Shown piece by piece: positions 35,288 through 43,921 of a stretch of DNA of 64,000 bases. This stretch comes from Aestuariimicrobium soli (GTDB taxonomy: Bacteria; Actinomycetota; Actinomycetes; Propionibacteriales; Propionibacteriaceae): positions 1-64,000 of the forward strand of contig NZ_JBPJSQ010000011.1 of NCBI RefSeq assembly GCF_051192575.1, given 5' to 3'. The notes under the pieces are model-generated. The model made no database searches. It was given only the letters and a program-made list of their open reading frames with translations, and was not told the origin of the DNA. Numbering within the stretch: position 1 is the stretch's first letter; each line of letters begins with the position of its first letter. The position numbers and the translations under genes were made by a program.

Positions 35288-36652
35288 ATGAGATCCATCT
35301 GCGCCTCCGACGAGATCCGCGCCGCCGAGCGGGCCTGGTTCGACACCCATCCCGGGGGAGACCTGTTCCGGCCGGCCGTCACCGCCGTCGCCGAGGTCGC
35401 CCGCGCGATGCTGCAGTCGCTCCCGCACGGGTTCGTCCTCGTCGTCGACGGGTCGGGCAACAACGGTGAGGACGCCCGCCGCGCCGGTGATCTGCTCGCC
35501 TCCGAGGGTGTCGAGGTGCGCCGGTGGAGCGACGTCAGCGACTCCTTCGCCCCCAACTCCCAGGACTGGTCGCACCTGGTGCTCGTGATCGACGGTTTCA
35601 CCGGCATCGGTGGCCGGGGCGGGCTGCCCGATGAGGTGCGCGCGCTGGCCGTGCACTGCACCCGCCGCCGGGTGGCGGTGCTGTCGATCGACCTGCCCTC
35701 GGGTCTGGTCGCCGACTCCGGGGCCGATCACCCGAGCTTTCGCGCCGACACCACCGTCACCTTCATCGCCGAGAAGGCCTGCCACGTGCTGCAGCCCGCC
35801 GCCTCGAAGTGCGGACGAGTGGTCGTCGCCGACATCGGCGTGCGGGTGCCGGAGCGGCTCGCGCTGGCGCTGGAGCCCACCGACCTGGCCGAGCGCTGGC
35901 CGACCCCCGGGGTGCGCAGCGACAAGTACTCCCGCGGGGTCGTCGGCCTCGACATCGGTTCGGAGCGTTACCCCGGCGCCGGGCTGCTCGGCGCCGACGG
36001 CGCCCTGCTCGCCGGCGCCGGCATGGTGCGCCACGTCGGCCCCGACTGGGTCACCACCGAGGCGGTGCGCCGCCACCCCAGCATCACCGTCGGCGAGGGC
36101 CGCGTGCAGGCGTGGGTGGTCGGTTCGGGGTGGTCGGACGATGACCCCGCCCGCCTGACGGCCAGACTCGAGGGTCGCGCCCGCGACGGGGTGCCGATGG
36201 TGATCGACGCGAGCGCGCTCGTCCCCGAGGTGTTGGACGAGCTGCCGCTGCCCGCGAATTCACTGCTCACCCCGCACGCGGGGGAGTTGGCGCGGCTGCT
36301 GGGCCTCTCCCGCGACCGGGTGGAGGCCGATCCGCTCGAGCGGGCGCGGGAGGCCGCCGGTCGGTTCGGTGCCGCGGTGCTGCTGAAGGGCGCGAGCCAG
36401 CTGTGCGTGTCGTCCGAGGGTGACCAGGTGCTGGTGGCCGTTCCGGGGCCGGCGTGGACGGCGCAGGCCGGGTCGGGCGATGTGCTCGCCGGAGTCTGCG
36501 GAACTCTGCTGGCGGCAGGAGTTCCCGCGGTGTGGGCCGGTGCACTGGCCGCCTCGCTGCAGGCGCTCACCGCGGCCGAACATCCGGGGCCATGGCCGCC
36601 GGATCAGCTGGCCGCCCGCTTCCCCGAGACCCTCGCGGCCCTGCTCCACTGA
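35288..36652 (+). CDS. nnr: Bifunctional NAD(P)HX epimerase/dehydratase
   Basis: 454 residues repairing hydrated NADH and NADPH. The N-terminal epimerase half (1-205) has GSGNNGEDARRAG, where the usual sequence is NNGGDG, so its cofactor loop is slightly altered. The C-terminal dehydratase half contains LLTPHAGELARLLG, VLLKGA and the catalytic GSGDVLAG. The ATG at 35288 lies two bases after the acpS stop, so the genes are co-translated. Whether the altered loop affects epimerase activity cannot be judged here. Confidence 0.92.
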   Translation: MRSICASDEIRAAERAWFDTHPGGDLFRPAVTAVAEVARAMLQSLPHGFVLVVDGSGNNGEDARRAGDLLASEGVEVRRWSDVSDSFAPNSQDWSHLVLVIDGFTGIGGRGGLPDEVRALAVHCTRRRVAVLSIDLPSGLVADSGADHPSFRADTTVTFIAEKACHVLQPAASKCGRVVVADIGVRVPERLALALEPTDLAERWPTPGVRSDKYSRGVVGLDIGSERYPGAGLLGADGALLAGAGMVRHVGPDWVTTEAVRRHPSITVGEGRVQAWVVGSGWSDDDPARLTARLEGRARDGVPMVIDASALVPEVLDELPLPANSLLTPHAGELARLLGLSRDRVEADPLERAREAAGRFGAAVLLKGASQLCVSSEGDQVLVAVPGPAWTAQAGSGDVLAGVCGTLLAAGVPAVWAGALAASLQALTAAEHPGPWPPDQLAARFPETLAALLH

Positions 36653-36699
36653 GGCGCCCGCTCTGGCCACCACACCCTGGCATCTGCCCACGTTGCTCG

Positions 36700-36749
36700 C
36701 ATCTGCCGCCGTTGCAACATGGGGCACATGCGACAAGAGGCGGCAGATG
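36700..36749. terminator. Hairpin between convergent nnr and mannosyltransferase genes
   Basis: CATCTGCCGCC (36700-36710) pairs with its complement at 36739-36749; the 28-base interior pairs partially (TTGC.ACATG with CATGCG.CAA). A direct repeat of GCATCTGCC lies at 36680 and 36699. A bidirectional terminator is likely. Confidence 0.6.
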
Positions 36750-36760
36750 GGCCGAGCGCG

Positions 36761-37909
36761 TCAGGGCAGCAGGTGCGGGGTTTCCTTCAGCACCCGCGAA
36801 CCGGCGTCGATCGCCTCCTGGTAGTGCCCCACCAATTGGGCGCAGATGAAGTCCCAGGTGCGGTGCTCCACCGACATGCGGGCGGCGGTCGAGAAGGCGG
36901 CGCGCTTGGCGTCGTCCCCGATCAGGTCGACCACGTAGGAGCGCAGCCCCGCCAGATCACCGGGCTCGTACAACCAGCCGGTGCGGGAGGGGTTCACGAG
37001 ATCGATGGGTCCACCGCGACGGGGAGCCACCACGGGCAGCCCTGAGGCCAGCGCCTCCTGGATGGCCTGGCCGAAGGTCTCGAGCTCGCCGGTGTGCACG
37101 AACAGGTCGAAGCTGGCCAGCGCCACCGGCAGGTCCTCACCGCCCATCGGACCGGTGAAGACGGCCTCGGGAAGCTGGGTGCGCAGCTGGTCAGCCAGCG
37201 GTCCACCGCCGATGATCACCAGCTTCGTGCCGGGCAGGTCGCCCAGCACCCGCAGGTCTTCGACCCGCTTCTCACTGGCCAGCCGCCCCATGTAGCCGAT
37301 GATCCGTTCACCGTTGGGTGCCCACTGGCGGCGCAGGTCGTCCGAGCGCTTGCGGGGATCGAAGCGCACCGAGTCGACCCCGCGCGACCAGATGCCGACG
37401 CGCGGAATGCCCTGGGCCTCGAGCTGCTGCTTGGCGAAGGTCGACGGCGCGAAGTTCAGCGTCGCCAGCGAATGGGCGTGGCGAATGCGCGACCACAGGA
37501 TCGGCTCGATGGTGGGGAAGCCGTAGCGGGCGGCGTAGCTGGGGATCTCGGTCTGGTAGATGCCGACCGCGGGAATGCCCAGGTGGGCCGCGGCCAGCGC
37601 CGACTTGTAGCCGAGCGCGAACGGGGCGGCCAGGTGCACGACGTCGGGCGCCTCGTCCCCCAGCAGTTTGGTCATCTGATAGGTGGTGACACCGCAGACC
37701 CGCACGTCGGCGTAGCCGGGCAGCCCCACCGAGGGGACGGTCAGCACGGGGGTGCCGAGGTAGTGGCGCGGGGTCTTGGTGCCGTCGGCCGGCGCGACCA
37801 CGAAGGCCTCGTGCCCGGTGGCCCGCAGATGCTCGAGCATGCGCAGCACCGAGTTGGTGACGCCGTTCACCTGGGGAAGAAAGCTCTCCGCGACAATGGC
37901 CACTCGCAC
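36761..37909 (-). CDS. GT4 glycosyltransferase, GDP-mannose-dependent mannosyltransferase type
   Basis: 382 residues, GT-B fold. The N-terminal segment MRVAIVAESFLPQVNGVTNSV and the C-terminal HTGELETFGQAIQEALASGLPVVAP (the E-x7-E nucleotide-sugar site) match actinobacterial alpha-mannosyltransferases of the MgtA/PimB type that act on glycolipid acceptors. The acceptor is not determinable. It starts at GTG 37909, with TAGACT six bases upstream, so the message is probably leaderless. Confidence 0.85.
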   Translation of the reverse strand: MRVAIVAESFLPQVNGVTNSVLRMLEHLRATGHEAFVVAPADGTKTPRHYLGTPVLTVPSVGLPGYADVRVCGVTTYQMTKLLGDEAPDVVHLAAPFALGYKSALAAAHLGIPAVGIYQTEIPSYAARYGFPTIEPILWSRIRHAHSLATLNFAPSTFAKQQLEAQGIPRVGIWSRGVDSVRFDPRKRSDDLRRQWAPNGERIIGYMGRLASEKRVEDLRVLGDLPGTKLVIIGGGPLADQLRTQLPEAVFTGPMGGEDLPVALASFDLFVHTGELETFGQAIQEALASGLPVVAPRRGGPIDLVNPSRTGWLYEPGDLAGLRSYVVDLIGDDAKRAAFSTAARMSVEHRTWDFICAQLVGHYQEAIDAGSRVLKETPHLLP

Positions 37910-37915
37910 GGTCCC

Positions 37916-37921
37916 AGTCTA
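37916..37921 (-). promoter_or_regulatory. -10 element, leaderless mannosyltransferase transcript
   Basis: TAGACT on the minus strand ends six bases before the GTG start. Confidence 0.55.
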
Positions 37922-37967
37922 TGTCGGCCCTCGGCGTCGCCCGCGGCGCTGGGCCGTCGCTCGAGTT

Positions 37968-38006
37968 GAACGTTTGGTGACACCCGTGAACGTTCGGTGA
38001 AACCCG
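37968..38006 (+). repeat. Pair of 19-bp direct repeats, possible operator
   Basis: GAACGTTTGGTGACACCCG (37968) and GAACGTTCGGTGAAACCCG (37988) differ at two bases and are spaced by exactly 20 bp, about two helical turns. They lie upstream of the helicase -35 element, where two copies of an activator or repressor could bind on one face. Confidence 0.6.
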
Positions 38007-38033
38007 GACGATCGGGCGGCAAACCCGGCCGAC

Positions 38034-38062
38034 TTGGAGCCCGCGCCCGAAACCGGTAAAGT
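38034..38062 (+). promoter_or_regulatory. Promoter of the DEAD-box helicase gene
   Basis: TTGGAG (38034-38039), 17-bp spacer, TAAAGT (38057-38062): one of the best promoter matches in the window. Confidence 0.75.
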
Positions 38063-38068
38063 AGCTCA

Positions 38069-38305
38069 AGCCTCAAGTGAGGCCACCTCAGGGCGCCGGT
38101 TCCTTCATCGGACGAGCGCCAGTCAAGGCGAATGGTTGCGTGGGCGGCGGCAGGAGAGAACTCCTGGAGCTGACGCCAGTGGGCGACTCGTTCGCACCAT
38201 CCATTCGCACCCCGAATCCACCCCCGACCGACCATTGTGTGTCCGCGGGAGGTGCGCGGGTGCGCCCGGCTGCGTGCCGGGACGACAGAGCCATCAGGTT
38301 CGGAA
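38069..38305 (+). other. Long 5' untranslated leader of the helicase mRNA
   Basis: About 237 nt lie between the predicted start of transcription and the GTG. A small perfect stem GCCTCA/TGAGGC with a 2-base loop is near its 5' end (about 38071-38084). Long structured leaders are known for cold-induced helicase mRNAs, but no cold-box sequence could be identified. Confidence 0.5.
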
Positions 38306-40600
38306 GTGAGCACCCCTGTGTCGAAGTTCGACAATCGACCCAAGAACAAGCCCGGCAAGGCGCGGGCCCCGAAGGCCTACAAGGCCGACGGCACCCCCAA
38401 GAAGCGTTGGAGCGCCGATCAGCGCGCCGCCGCCGGTCATGATCCCCGTCGCCGCGGCGGCCAGCCCCGCAGCGAGTACCGCGGTGACCGCGAGCGCACC
38501 GACCGTTTCGAGAACCGCGACCGTTTCGAGAACCGCGGCGACCGGTTCGATGCCCGCGATGATCGCCGCGACAACCGCGCCGACTCGCGTGACGACCGCC
38601 GCGACAACCGGGACGACCGCCGCCCCGCCGACCGCTTCCAGCGCACCGAGCGCGGCGGTTCCTTCACCTACACCCGCCCGAGCCGCTCGTACGACCGTCC
38701 GCACCAGGACGGGTCGTCCCAGAACCGGTTCGAGTCCCGCGACCGATTCGACCGTCCGCGCCGCGATGACCGCGACGATCGTCCCCGCCGCGATGACCGC
38801 GACGACCGCCGCGGCGGCCACCAGAACCGCGAGGACCGCCCCTGGCGCGAGCGCGACTTCGACCGTGACTCGGCGCGTCCTCACGCCGGTGCCCGCGGCC
38901 CCCGCCAGTTCCACGGCGACCCCGCCAAGGATCGCTTCCGCAAGGATCGCGACGAGCGCCGCTCGCGCAGCTGGGACCGGGACGACCGCCCCCGCCGCGA
39001 CTTCGACCGCGCCGACCGCGGCGACCGCGCCGACCGCTTCGACCGCCCCCGCCGGGACGTCGACCGGGGTGACCGGCCCGACCGCTTCCAGCGTGACGAC
39101 CGCCCCCAGCGCAGCTTCGCCGAGGGAGAGGAGGCCGCGTTCGACGCCGACATCATGAGCTGGACCGAGGCCGCCGACGTCGACATCGACGCCAGCACCG
39201 TCACCGAGACCGACAGCTTCCACCAGCTCGGCCTGCCCGACAAGCTGGTCGCCAGCCTGACCGCCCAGGGCATCACCGAGCCCTTCCCGATCCAGGCCGC
39301 CACCATCCCGGTCGCCCTCGAGGGGCGCGACGTGCTCGGCCGCGGCCGCACCGGCTCGGGCAAGACCCTGTCGTTCGGTCTGCCGATGCTCACCCGCATC
39401 AGCCAGAACAACGGCTTCAAGGACGCCCCCGCCGGCCTCGTGCTGGTGCCCACCCGCGAGCTGGCCCTGCAGGTCGCCGACGCGCTCTCGCCGCTGGCGA
39501 AGGCCCTCGGCCTGTCGCTGGCGCTGGTCGCCGGCGGCATGAGCTACGGCCCCCAGGTGAAGGCACTCTCGAGCGGTGTCGACGTGGTCGTGGCCACCCC
39601 CGGCCGACTGATCGACCTGATGGAACAGGGCGTCGCCAACCTGTCGAAGGTGCTCGTCACCGTGCTGGACGAGGCCGATCACATGGCCGACATGGGCTTC
39701 ATGCCCGACGTGCAGGCGATTCTCGACGCCACCCCCGAGAACGCGCAGCGTCTGCTGTTCTCGGCAACCCTCGACAACGCCGTGGGCCAGCTGGTCAAGA
39801 AGTACCTGCACGACCCCTCGACCCACGAGGTCGACTCGGGTCAGGCCAGCGTCACCACCATGGAGCACCACCTGCTGCTGGTGCACCCGCACCACAAGAA
39901 CGAGACGACCGCCCTGGTCGCCAACCGTGAGGGCAAGACCGTCATCTTCGCCCGCACCCAGATGGGCGCCTCGCGCATCGCCGACCAGCTGCGTGCGGCC
40001 GGCGTGATGGCCGGAGCCCTGCACGGTGGTCTGACCCAGGGCGCCCGCGCCCGCGTGCTGGCCGCCTTCAAGGAGGGCACCGTGCCCGTGCTGGTCGCCA
40101 CCGACGTGGCCGCCCGCGGTATTCACGTCGACGACGTCTCGCTCGTGCTGCAGGTCGACCCGCCGCAGAACTCGAAGGACTACCTGCACCGCGCCGGACG
40201 CACCGCCCGCGCCGGTGAGAAGGGTGTCGTGGCCACCATCGTGCTGCCGCACCAGCGCCGCACCATGCAGCGCATGGCCGGCGACGCCGGGGTCTCGGGT
40301 GAGCTCACCAAGGTGGAGCCCGGCGACGAGCTGCTCACCGAGGTGACCGGCGCTCGTCCGATCGACCACGAGCCGATCAGCGAGAACGAGTACAACGACC
40401 TGATCGCCCCGCCGAAGCGCGCTCCCCGTCAGGGACGACCCGGTGGCCGCAAGCAGTTCGGTGACCGTGGCGGCTTCCGCAAGGGCGGCGACCGCGGTGG
40501 CTTCCGCAAGGGTGGCGACCGTGGCGGCTTCCGCAAGGGCGGCGATCGCCCCCAGCGCGACCGTGTCGGTGACTTCGGCGGCTGGAACCGCGGCGAGTGA
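38306..40600 (+). CDS. DEAD-box RNA helicase with long disordered Arg/Asp-rich N-terminus
   Basis: About 764 residues. Residues 1-300 have no helicase motif; they are dominated by short R/D/N/F repeats such as DRFENR, RDDRRDN and DRPRRD and are almost certainly disordered. The helicase core follows: Q motif region FHQLGLPDKL, motif I GRTGSGKT, PTRELALQ, VVVATPGRLIDLM, DEADHMADMGF, SAT, and HRAGRTARAG. The C-terminus has four GGFRKGGDR-like units. It would remodel RNA or ribosomal precursors. The start is the GTG at 38306; a second GTG four codons on is possible. Confidence 0.93.
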   Translation: MSTPVSKFDNRPKNKPGKARAPKAYKADGTPKKRWSADQRAAAGHDPRRRGGQPRSEYRGDRERTDRFENRDRFENRGDRFDARDDRRDNRADSRDDRRDNRDDRRPADRFQRTERGGSFTYTRPSRSYDRPHQDGSSQNRFESRDRFDRPRRDDRDDRPRRDDRDDRRGGHQNREDRPWRERDFDRDSARPHAGARGPRQFHGDPAKDRFRKDRDERRSRSWDRDDRPRRDFDRADRGDRADRFDRPRRDVDRGDRPDRFQRDDRPQRSFAEGEEAAFDADIMSWTEAADVDIDASTVTETDSFHQLGLPDKLVASLTAQGITEPFPIQAATIPVALEGRDVLGRGRTGSGKTLSFGLPMLTRISQNNGFKDAPAGLVLVPTRELALQVADALSPLAKALGLSLALVAGGMSYGPQVKALSSGVDVVVATPGRLIDLMEQGVANLSKVLVTVLDEADHMADMGFMPDVQAILDATPENAQRLLFSATLDNAVGQLVKKYLHDPSTHEVDSGQASVTTMEHHLLLVHPHHKNETTALVANREGKTVIFARTQMGASRIADQLRAAGVMAGALHGGLTQGARARVLAAFKEGTVPVLVATDVAARGIHVDDVSLVLQVDPPQNSKDYLHRAGRTARAGEKGVVATIVLPHQRRTMQRMAGDAGVSGELTKVEPGDELLTEVTGARPIDHEPISENEYNDLIAPPKRAPRQGRPGGRKQFGDRGGFRKGGDRGGFRKGGDRGGFRKGGDRPQRDRVGDFGGWNRGE

Positions 40601-40615
40601 CCCCTGCGGGGGGCA

Positions 40616-40621
40616 TAGGCT
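40616..40621 (+). promoter_or_regulatory. -10 element, leaderless tsaE-fusion transcript
   Basis: TAGGCT ends eight bases before the GTG at 40630, only 16 bases after the helicase stop. It would give the t6A operon its own promoter. Confidence 0.5.
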
Positions 40622-40629
40622 GCTGGGTT

Positions 40630-41649
40630 GTGGCAGATGACGTGCAGTTGAGACTGGCCGGGGTGGACGACGCCCCGGCCATGCTCGACGTGATCCAGCG
40701 GGCGTTCGCGGCTCGTCCGGCGGTCGACCCGCCCCCGGCGGCCCTCTCGGACACGGTCGACGACGTCCGACGCCAGCTCGAGAGCGGACATGGGGTGGTC
40801 GCCGAGATCGACGGCGTCGTCAGCGGTTGCCTGCTGCTGAGCGGGCCCGAGGACGACCTGCCCGCCGACGGGCGCCACGCGCGGGTGGTGGGCGTGCATC
40901 GCGTCAGCGTGCTGCCCGAGGCCCGCAACAACGGACTGGCCTCGGCCCTGGTGCACGGCGCCGCCGACGTGGCTCTCGATCTGGGGGCCACCCATCTGGA
41001 ACTGCTCAGCCGGCGTGAGTTCCCGCAGACCATGGCCTGGTGGATCCATCACGGGTTCGTGCGCCATGCCGAGGTCGAACTCGGTTGGATGCTGCGGGCG
41101 GCCCTGCCCACCCGTGTGCACGTACCCGATGCTGCCGCGATGCAGCGCCTGGGTGCCTGGCTCGCCACACTGGTGCGGGCCGGCGACGTGCTGGTGCTGG
41201 ACGGTGAACTGGGTGCCGGCAAGACGACCCTGACGCAGGGTCTGGGGGCTGGCTTGGCCGTCGACGGCCCGATCATCTCGCCGACCTTCGTGCTCTCGCG
41301 CATCCATCCGGCGCGCGTCGAGGGCGCTCCCGGGCTGGTGCACGTCGACGCCTACCGGTTGGCCTCGGCGGCCGAGGTCGAGGACCTCGACCTCGAGGAC
41401 TCGCTGGCCGACCACGTCACCGTCGTCGAGTGGGGGCGCGGCGTCGCCGAGACCCTCAGCGACGACCGGCTCGAGATCGAGATCCGACGCCCGTTGGCCG
41501 ATGAGTCCGCCGACGGGGAGGCCGACGGTCGCGACGTGCTGCTGATGGGCGTGGGGGAGCGTTGGCGTGGGGTCTCGCTGACCCCGCCTTCCGGCCTGGC
41601 GCCTGACGAACCGGTGGCGCCTGACGAACGAATCGAGAGGTCGGCATGA
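40630..41649 (+). CDS. tsaE: GNAT acetyltransferase-TsaE fusion
   Basis: 339 residues. Residues ~5-160 are a GNAT-type domain with a degenerate acetyl-CoA loop (SVLPEARNNGLASALV). Residues ~165-310 are TsaE, the ATPase of the t6A complex: Walker A LDGELGAGKTTLTQGLG, the ISPTFVLSRIHP segment and VHVDAYRLASAAEVEDLDLED. The C-terminal ~30 residues are acidic and proline-rich. TsaE works with TsaB and TsaD, encoded next, to form N6-threonylcarbamoyladenosine in tRNA. The start is the GTG at 40630. Confidence 0.9.
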   Translation: MADDVQLRLAGVDDAPAMLDVIQRAFAARPAVDPPPAALSDTVDDVRRQLESGHGVVAEIDGVVSGCLLLSGPEDDLPADGRHARVVGVHRVSVLPEARNNGLASALVHGAADVALDLGATHLELLSRREFPQTMAWWIHHGFVRHAEVELGWMLRAALPTRVHVPDAAAMQRLGAWLATLVRAGDVLVLDGELGAGKTTLTQGLGAGLAVDGPIISPTFVLSRIHPARVEGAPGLVHVDAYRLASAAEVEDLDLEDSLADHVTVVEWGRGVAETLSDDRLEIEIRRPLADESADGEADGRDVLLMGVGERWRGVSLTPPSGLAPDEPVAPDERIERSA

Positions 41650-42404
41650 CCGCAGTCAGTCCCGACAGCCCTGGCAGCGTGGGCTCCCCGACCACCGGCA
41701 CCCCGAGCACTGGCGCCCCGCGCATCGTGCTCGCGATCGACACCGCCACCGTGGTGTGCGCCGCCCTGGCCCGCGACGGCCAGTTGCTCGCCAGCGGTCG
41801 GGTGGACGACACCCGCGCCCACGTCGAGCGACTCGTCCCTCTGGTCACCGAGCTGTGCGAGCAGGCCGGCATCGCGCTCACCGACGTCACCGACGTCGCG
41901 GTGGGCGTGGGGCCCGGCCCGTTCACCGGCCTGCGGGTCGGCGTGGTCACCGCGCTGACGCTGGCCGCCCTGGCCGGCACCACTGCCCGCGGAGTCTGCA
42001 CCCTCGACATCGCAGCCCGGCAGTACGTGCTCGGCCGCGGGGTGCCGCCGGGTGCGGACGGGCCGGCCGACGCCAGCGAGTTCGTGGCCGCCATCGACGC
42101 GCGCCGCAAGGAGCTCTACTGGGCCCGTTACGACGCCGACGGCACCCGGCTGGACGGCCCGTTCGTCGGCCCCGCCTCCGAACTGCCCGACCTGCCTGTC
42201 GTGGGTCCGGGCGCCGGCCTCGCCGCAAAGTCGGAACCTGACCTGCCCCTCGACGTCGCCGTGCTGGCCCAGGTGCCCGACACGTTCACCGATGCCGGCC
42301 TCGAACCGCTCTATCTGCGCAAACCCGACGCCGAGGTCTCGACCTCGCGCAAGTCGGCGCTGCAGCCGGGGGTACGGCTGTCACTGAAGGGGAACCGCCG
42401 ATGA
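41646..42404 (+). CDS. tsaB: tRNA threonylcarbamoyladenosine biosynthesis protein TsaB
   Basis: 252 residues, a partner of TsaD. After a ~25-residue Pro/Ser/Thr extension it has LAIDTATVVCAALA and the conserved GVGPGPFTGLRVG loop. It lacks the metal-binding histidines of TsaD, as expected. It overlaps tsaE and rimI by four bases each. Confidence 0.93.
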   Translation: MTAVSPDSPGSVGSPTTGTPSTGAPRIVLAIDTATVVCAALARDGQLLASGRVDDTRAHVERLVPLVTELCEQAGIALTDVTDVAVGVGPGPFTGLRVGVVTALTLAALAGTTARGVCTLDIAARQYVLGRGVPPGADGPADASEFVAAIDARRKELYWARYDADGTRLDGPFVGPASELPDLPVVGPGAGLAAKSEPDLPLDVAVLAQVPDTFTDAGLEPLYLRKPDAEVSTSRKSALQPGVRLSLKGNRR

Positions 42405-42847
42405 TGCAGCGCAGCGCCACCCTCGACGACGTGCCCGCGATCGCGCGGCTCGACGAGCAGTCCTTCCCCACCAAGGAGCGGTGGAGCGAGCAGTTGTGGG
42501 CCGACGAACTGCGGGCCGACGACCGGTTCGTGATGGTGGCCGTCGACTCGTCCGAGGCCCTGATCGGCGTCGCCACCTTCCAACTCGTCGACGAGGTGCT
42601 CGACCTGCTGCGGGTGATGGTCGACGCCCGCTGGCGACGCATGGGGGTGGCCAGCGACCTGCTGCGCGCAGGCATCCTGTTCGCGACCTCGCACGGTTGC
42701 ACCCGCATCCTGCTCGAGGTGAGGGACGACAACCAGATGGCCATCACCCTGTACGAAGGCTTCGGCTTCGAGGTGATCGACACCCGCAAGAACTACTACG
42801 GCCCGGGGCTCGACGCCCGGGTGATGCAGCACGAGGTGGCGCAGTGA
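42401..42847 (+). CDS. rimI: Ribosomal-protein-alanine acetyltransferase RimI
   Basis: 148 residues, GNAT fold. The acetyl-CoA loop is DARWRRMGVASDLL and a conserved C-terminal LYEGFGFEVIDTRKNYY segment matches RimI. It would acetylate the N-terminus of ribosomal protein S18 or similar. Its place between tsaB and tsaD is conserved in actinobacteria. Confidence 0.92.
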   Translation: MMQRSATLDDVPAIARLDEQSFPTKERWSEQLWADELRADDRFVMVAVDSSEALIGVATFQLVDEVLDLLRVMVDARWRRMGVASDLLRAGILFATSHGCTRILLEVRDDNQMAITLYEGFGFEVIDTRKNYYGPGLDARVMQHEVAQ

Positions 42848-43917
42848 CTTCCACGACCCAGACCCACCCCGGCAGCACCGGCCCGCTGGTGCTCGGCATC
42901 GAGTCGTCGTGTGACGAGACCGGCGTCGGCATCGTCCGCGGCAACACCCTGCTCGCGAACGAGGTCGCCAGCTCGGTCGACCTGCACGTGCGCTTCGGCG
43001 GGGTCGTGCCCGAGGTCGCCAGCCGGGCCCACCTCGAGGCCATGGTGCCGGCCCTCCAACGCGCCGTCGCGACCGCCGACATCGATCTCTCGGAACTCGA
43101 CGGCATCGCCGTCACCGCCGGCCCCGGACTGATGGGCGCCCTGGTGGTCGGCCTTGCCTCGGCCAAAACGCTGGCGGCCTACCTGAACAAGCCGCTGTAC
43201 GGCGTCAACCACCTCGCCGGTCACGTCGCCGTCGACCTGCTCGACCACGGTGACCTGCCGACACCGTGCGTGGCGTTGCTGGTCTCGGGCGGTCACACCT
43301 CGCTGCTGCTGGTCAACGACATGGCCTCCGACATCGTCGAGATCGGCTCGACCATCGACGACGCCGCCGGCGAGGCCTACGACAAGGTGGCCCGCCTGCT
43401 CGGCCTGCCCTACCCGGGCGGCCCGGTGATCGACAAGGCGGCTGCCGACGGCGACCCGACGGCGATTCGCTTCCCGCGCGGGCTCACCGCCCGCCACGAC
43501 CTCGACAAGCACCGCTTCGACTTCAGCTTCTCGGGCCTCAAGACCGCCGTCTCGCGATGGGTCGAGACCGAGCAGCGCGACGGCCGCCCCGTGCCGGTCG
43601 CCGATGTCGCAGCCAGCTTCCAGGAGGCCGTCTGCGACGTGCTCTCGGCGAAGGCGGTCGACGCCTGCCTGCACCACGGCGCCACCCACCTGCTGATCGG
43701 TGGCGGGGTCGCGGCCAACTCCCGCCTGCGGGCCCTGCTCGAGCAGCGGGCCTCGGCCGCCGGCATCGAGCTGCGTCGGCCTCGTCCGGCGTTGTGCACC
43801 GACAACGGGGCCATGATGGCCGCCCTGGGCACGCAGGTGATCAGGGCCGGGCTTCGTCCGAGCTCGTTCGACATCTCGGCCAACTCGGGCCTGCCGGTCT
43901 CGACGATTCTGGTGTGA
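42844..43917 (+). CDS. tsaD: tRNA N6-adenosine threonylcarbamoyltransferase TsaD
   Basis: 357 residues. It transfers the threonylcarbamoyl group to A37 of ANN-decoding tRNAs. It opens GIESSCDETGVGIV; the metal-binding histidines are in VNHLAGHVAV and the ASKH fold phosphate loop is in LLVSGGHTSLLLV, with the C-terminal IGGGVAANSRLR. It starts at GTG 42844, overlapping the rimI stop (GTGA). Confidence 0.96.
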   Translation: MTSTTQTHPGSTGPLVLGIESSCDETGVGIVRGNTLLANEVASSVDLHVRFGGVVPEVASRAHLEAMVPALQRAVATADIDLSELDGIAVTAGPGLMGALVVGLASAKTLAAYLNKPLYGVNHLAGHVAVDLLDHGDLPTPCVALLVSGGHTSLLLVNDMASDIVEIGSTIDDAAGEAYDKVARLLGLPYPGGPVIDKAAADGDPTAIRFPRGLTARHDLDKHRFDFSFSGLKTAVSRWVETEQRDGRPVPVADVAASFQEAVCDVLSAKAVDACLHHGATHLLIGGGVAANSRLRALLEQRASAAGIELRRPRPALCTDNGAMMAALGTQVIRAGLRPSSFDISANSGLPVSTILV

Positions 43918-43921
43918 GCCC

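Larger units (their letters stand above)
37922..38305. other. 384-bp intergenic region ahead of the DEAD-box helicase
   Basis: It contains a pair of 19-bp direct repeats (37968-38006), the helicase promoter (38034-38062) and a ~237-nt untranslated leader from about 38069. No gene is supported. Confidence 0.65.
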
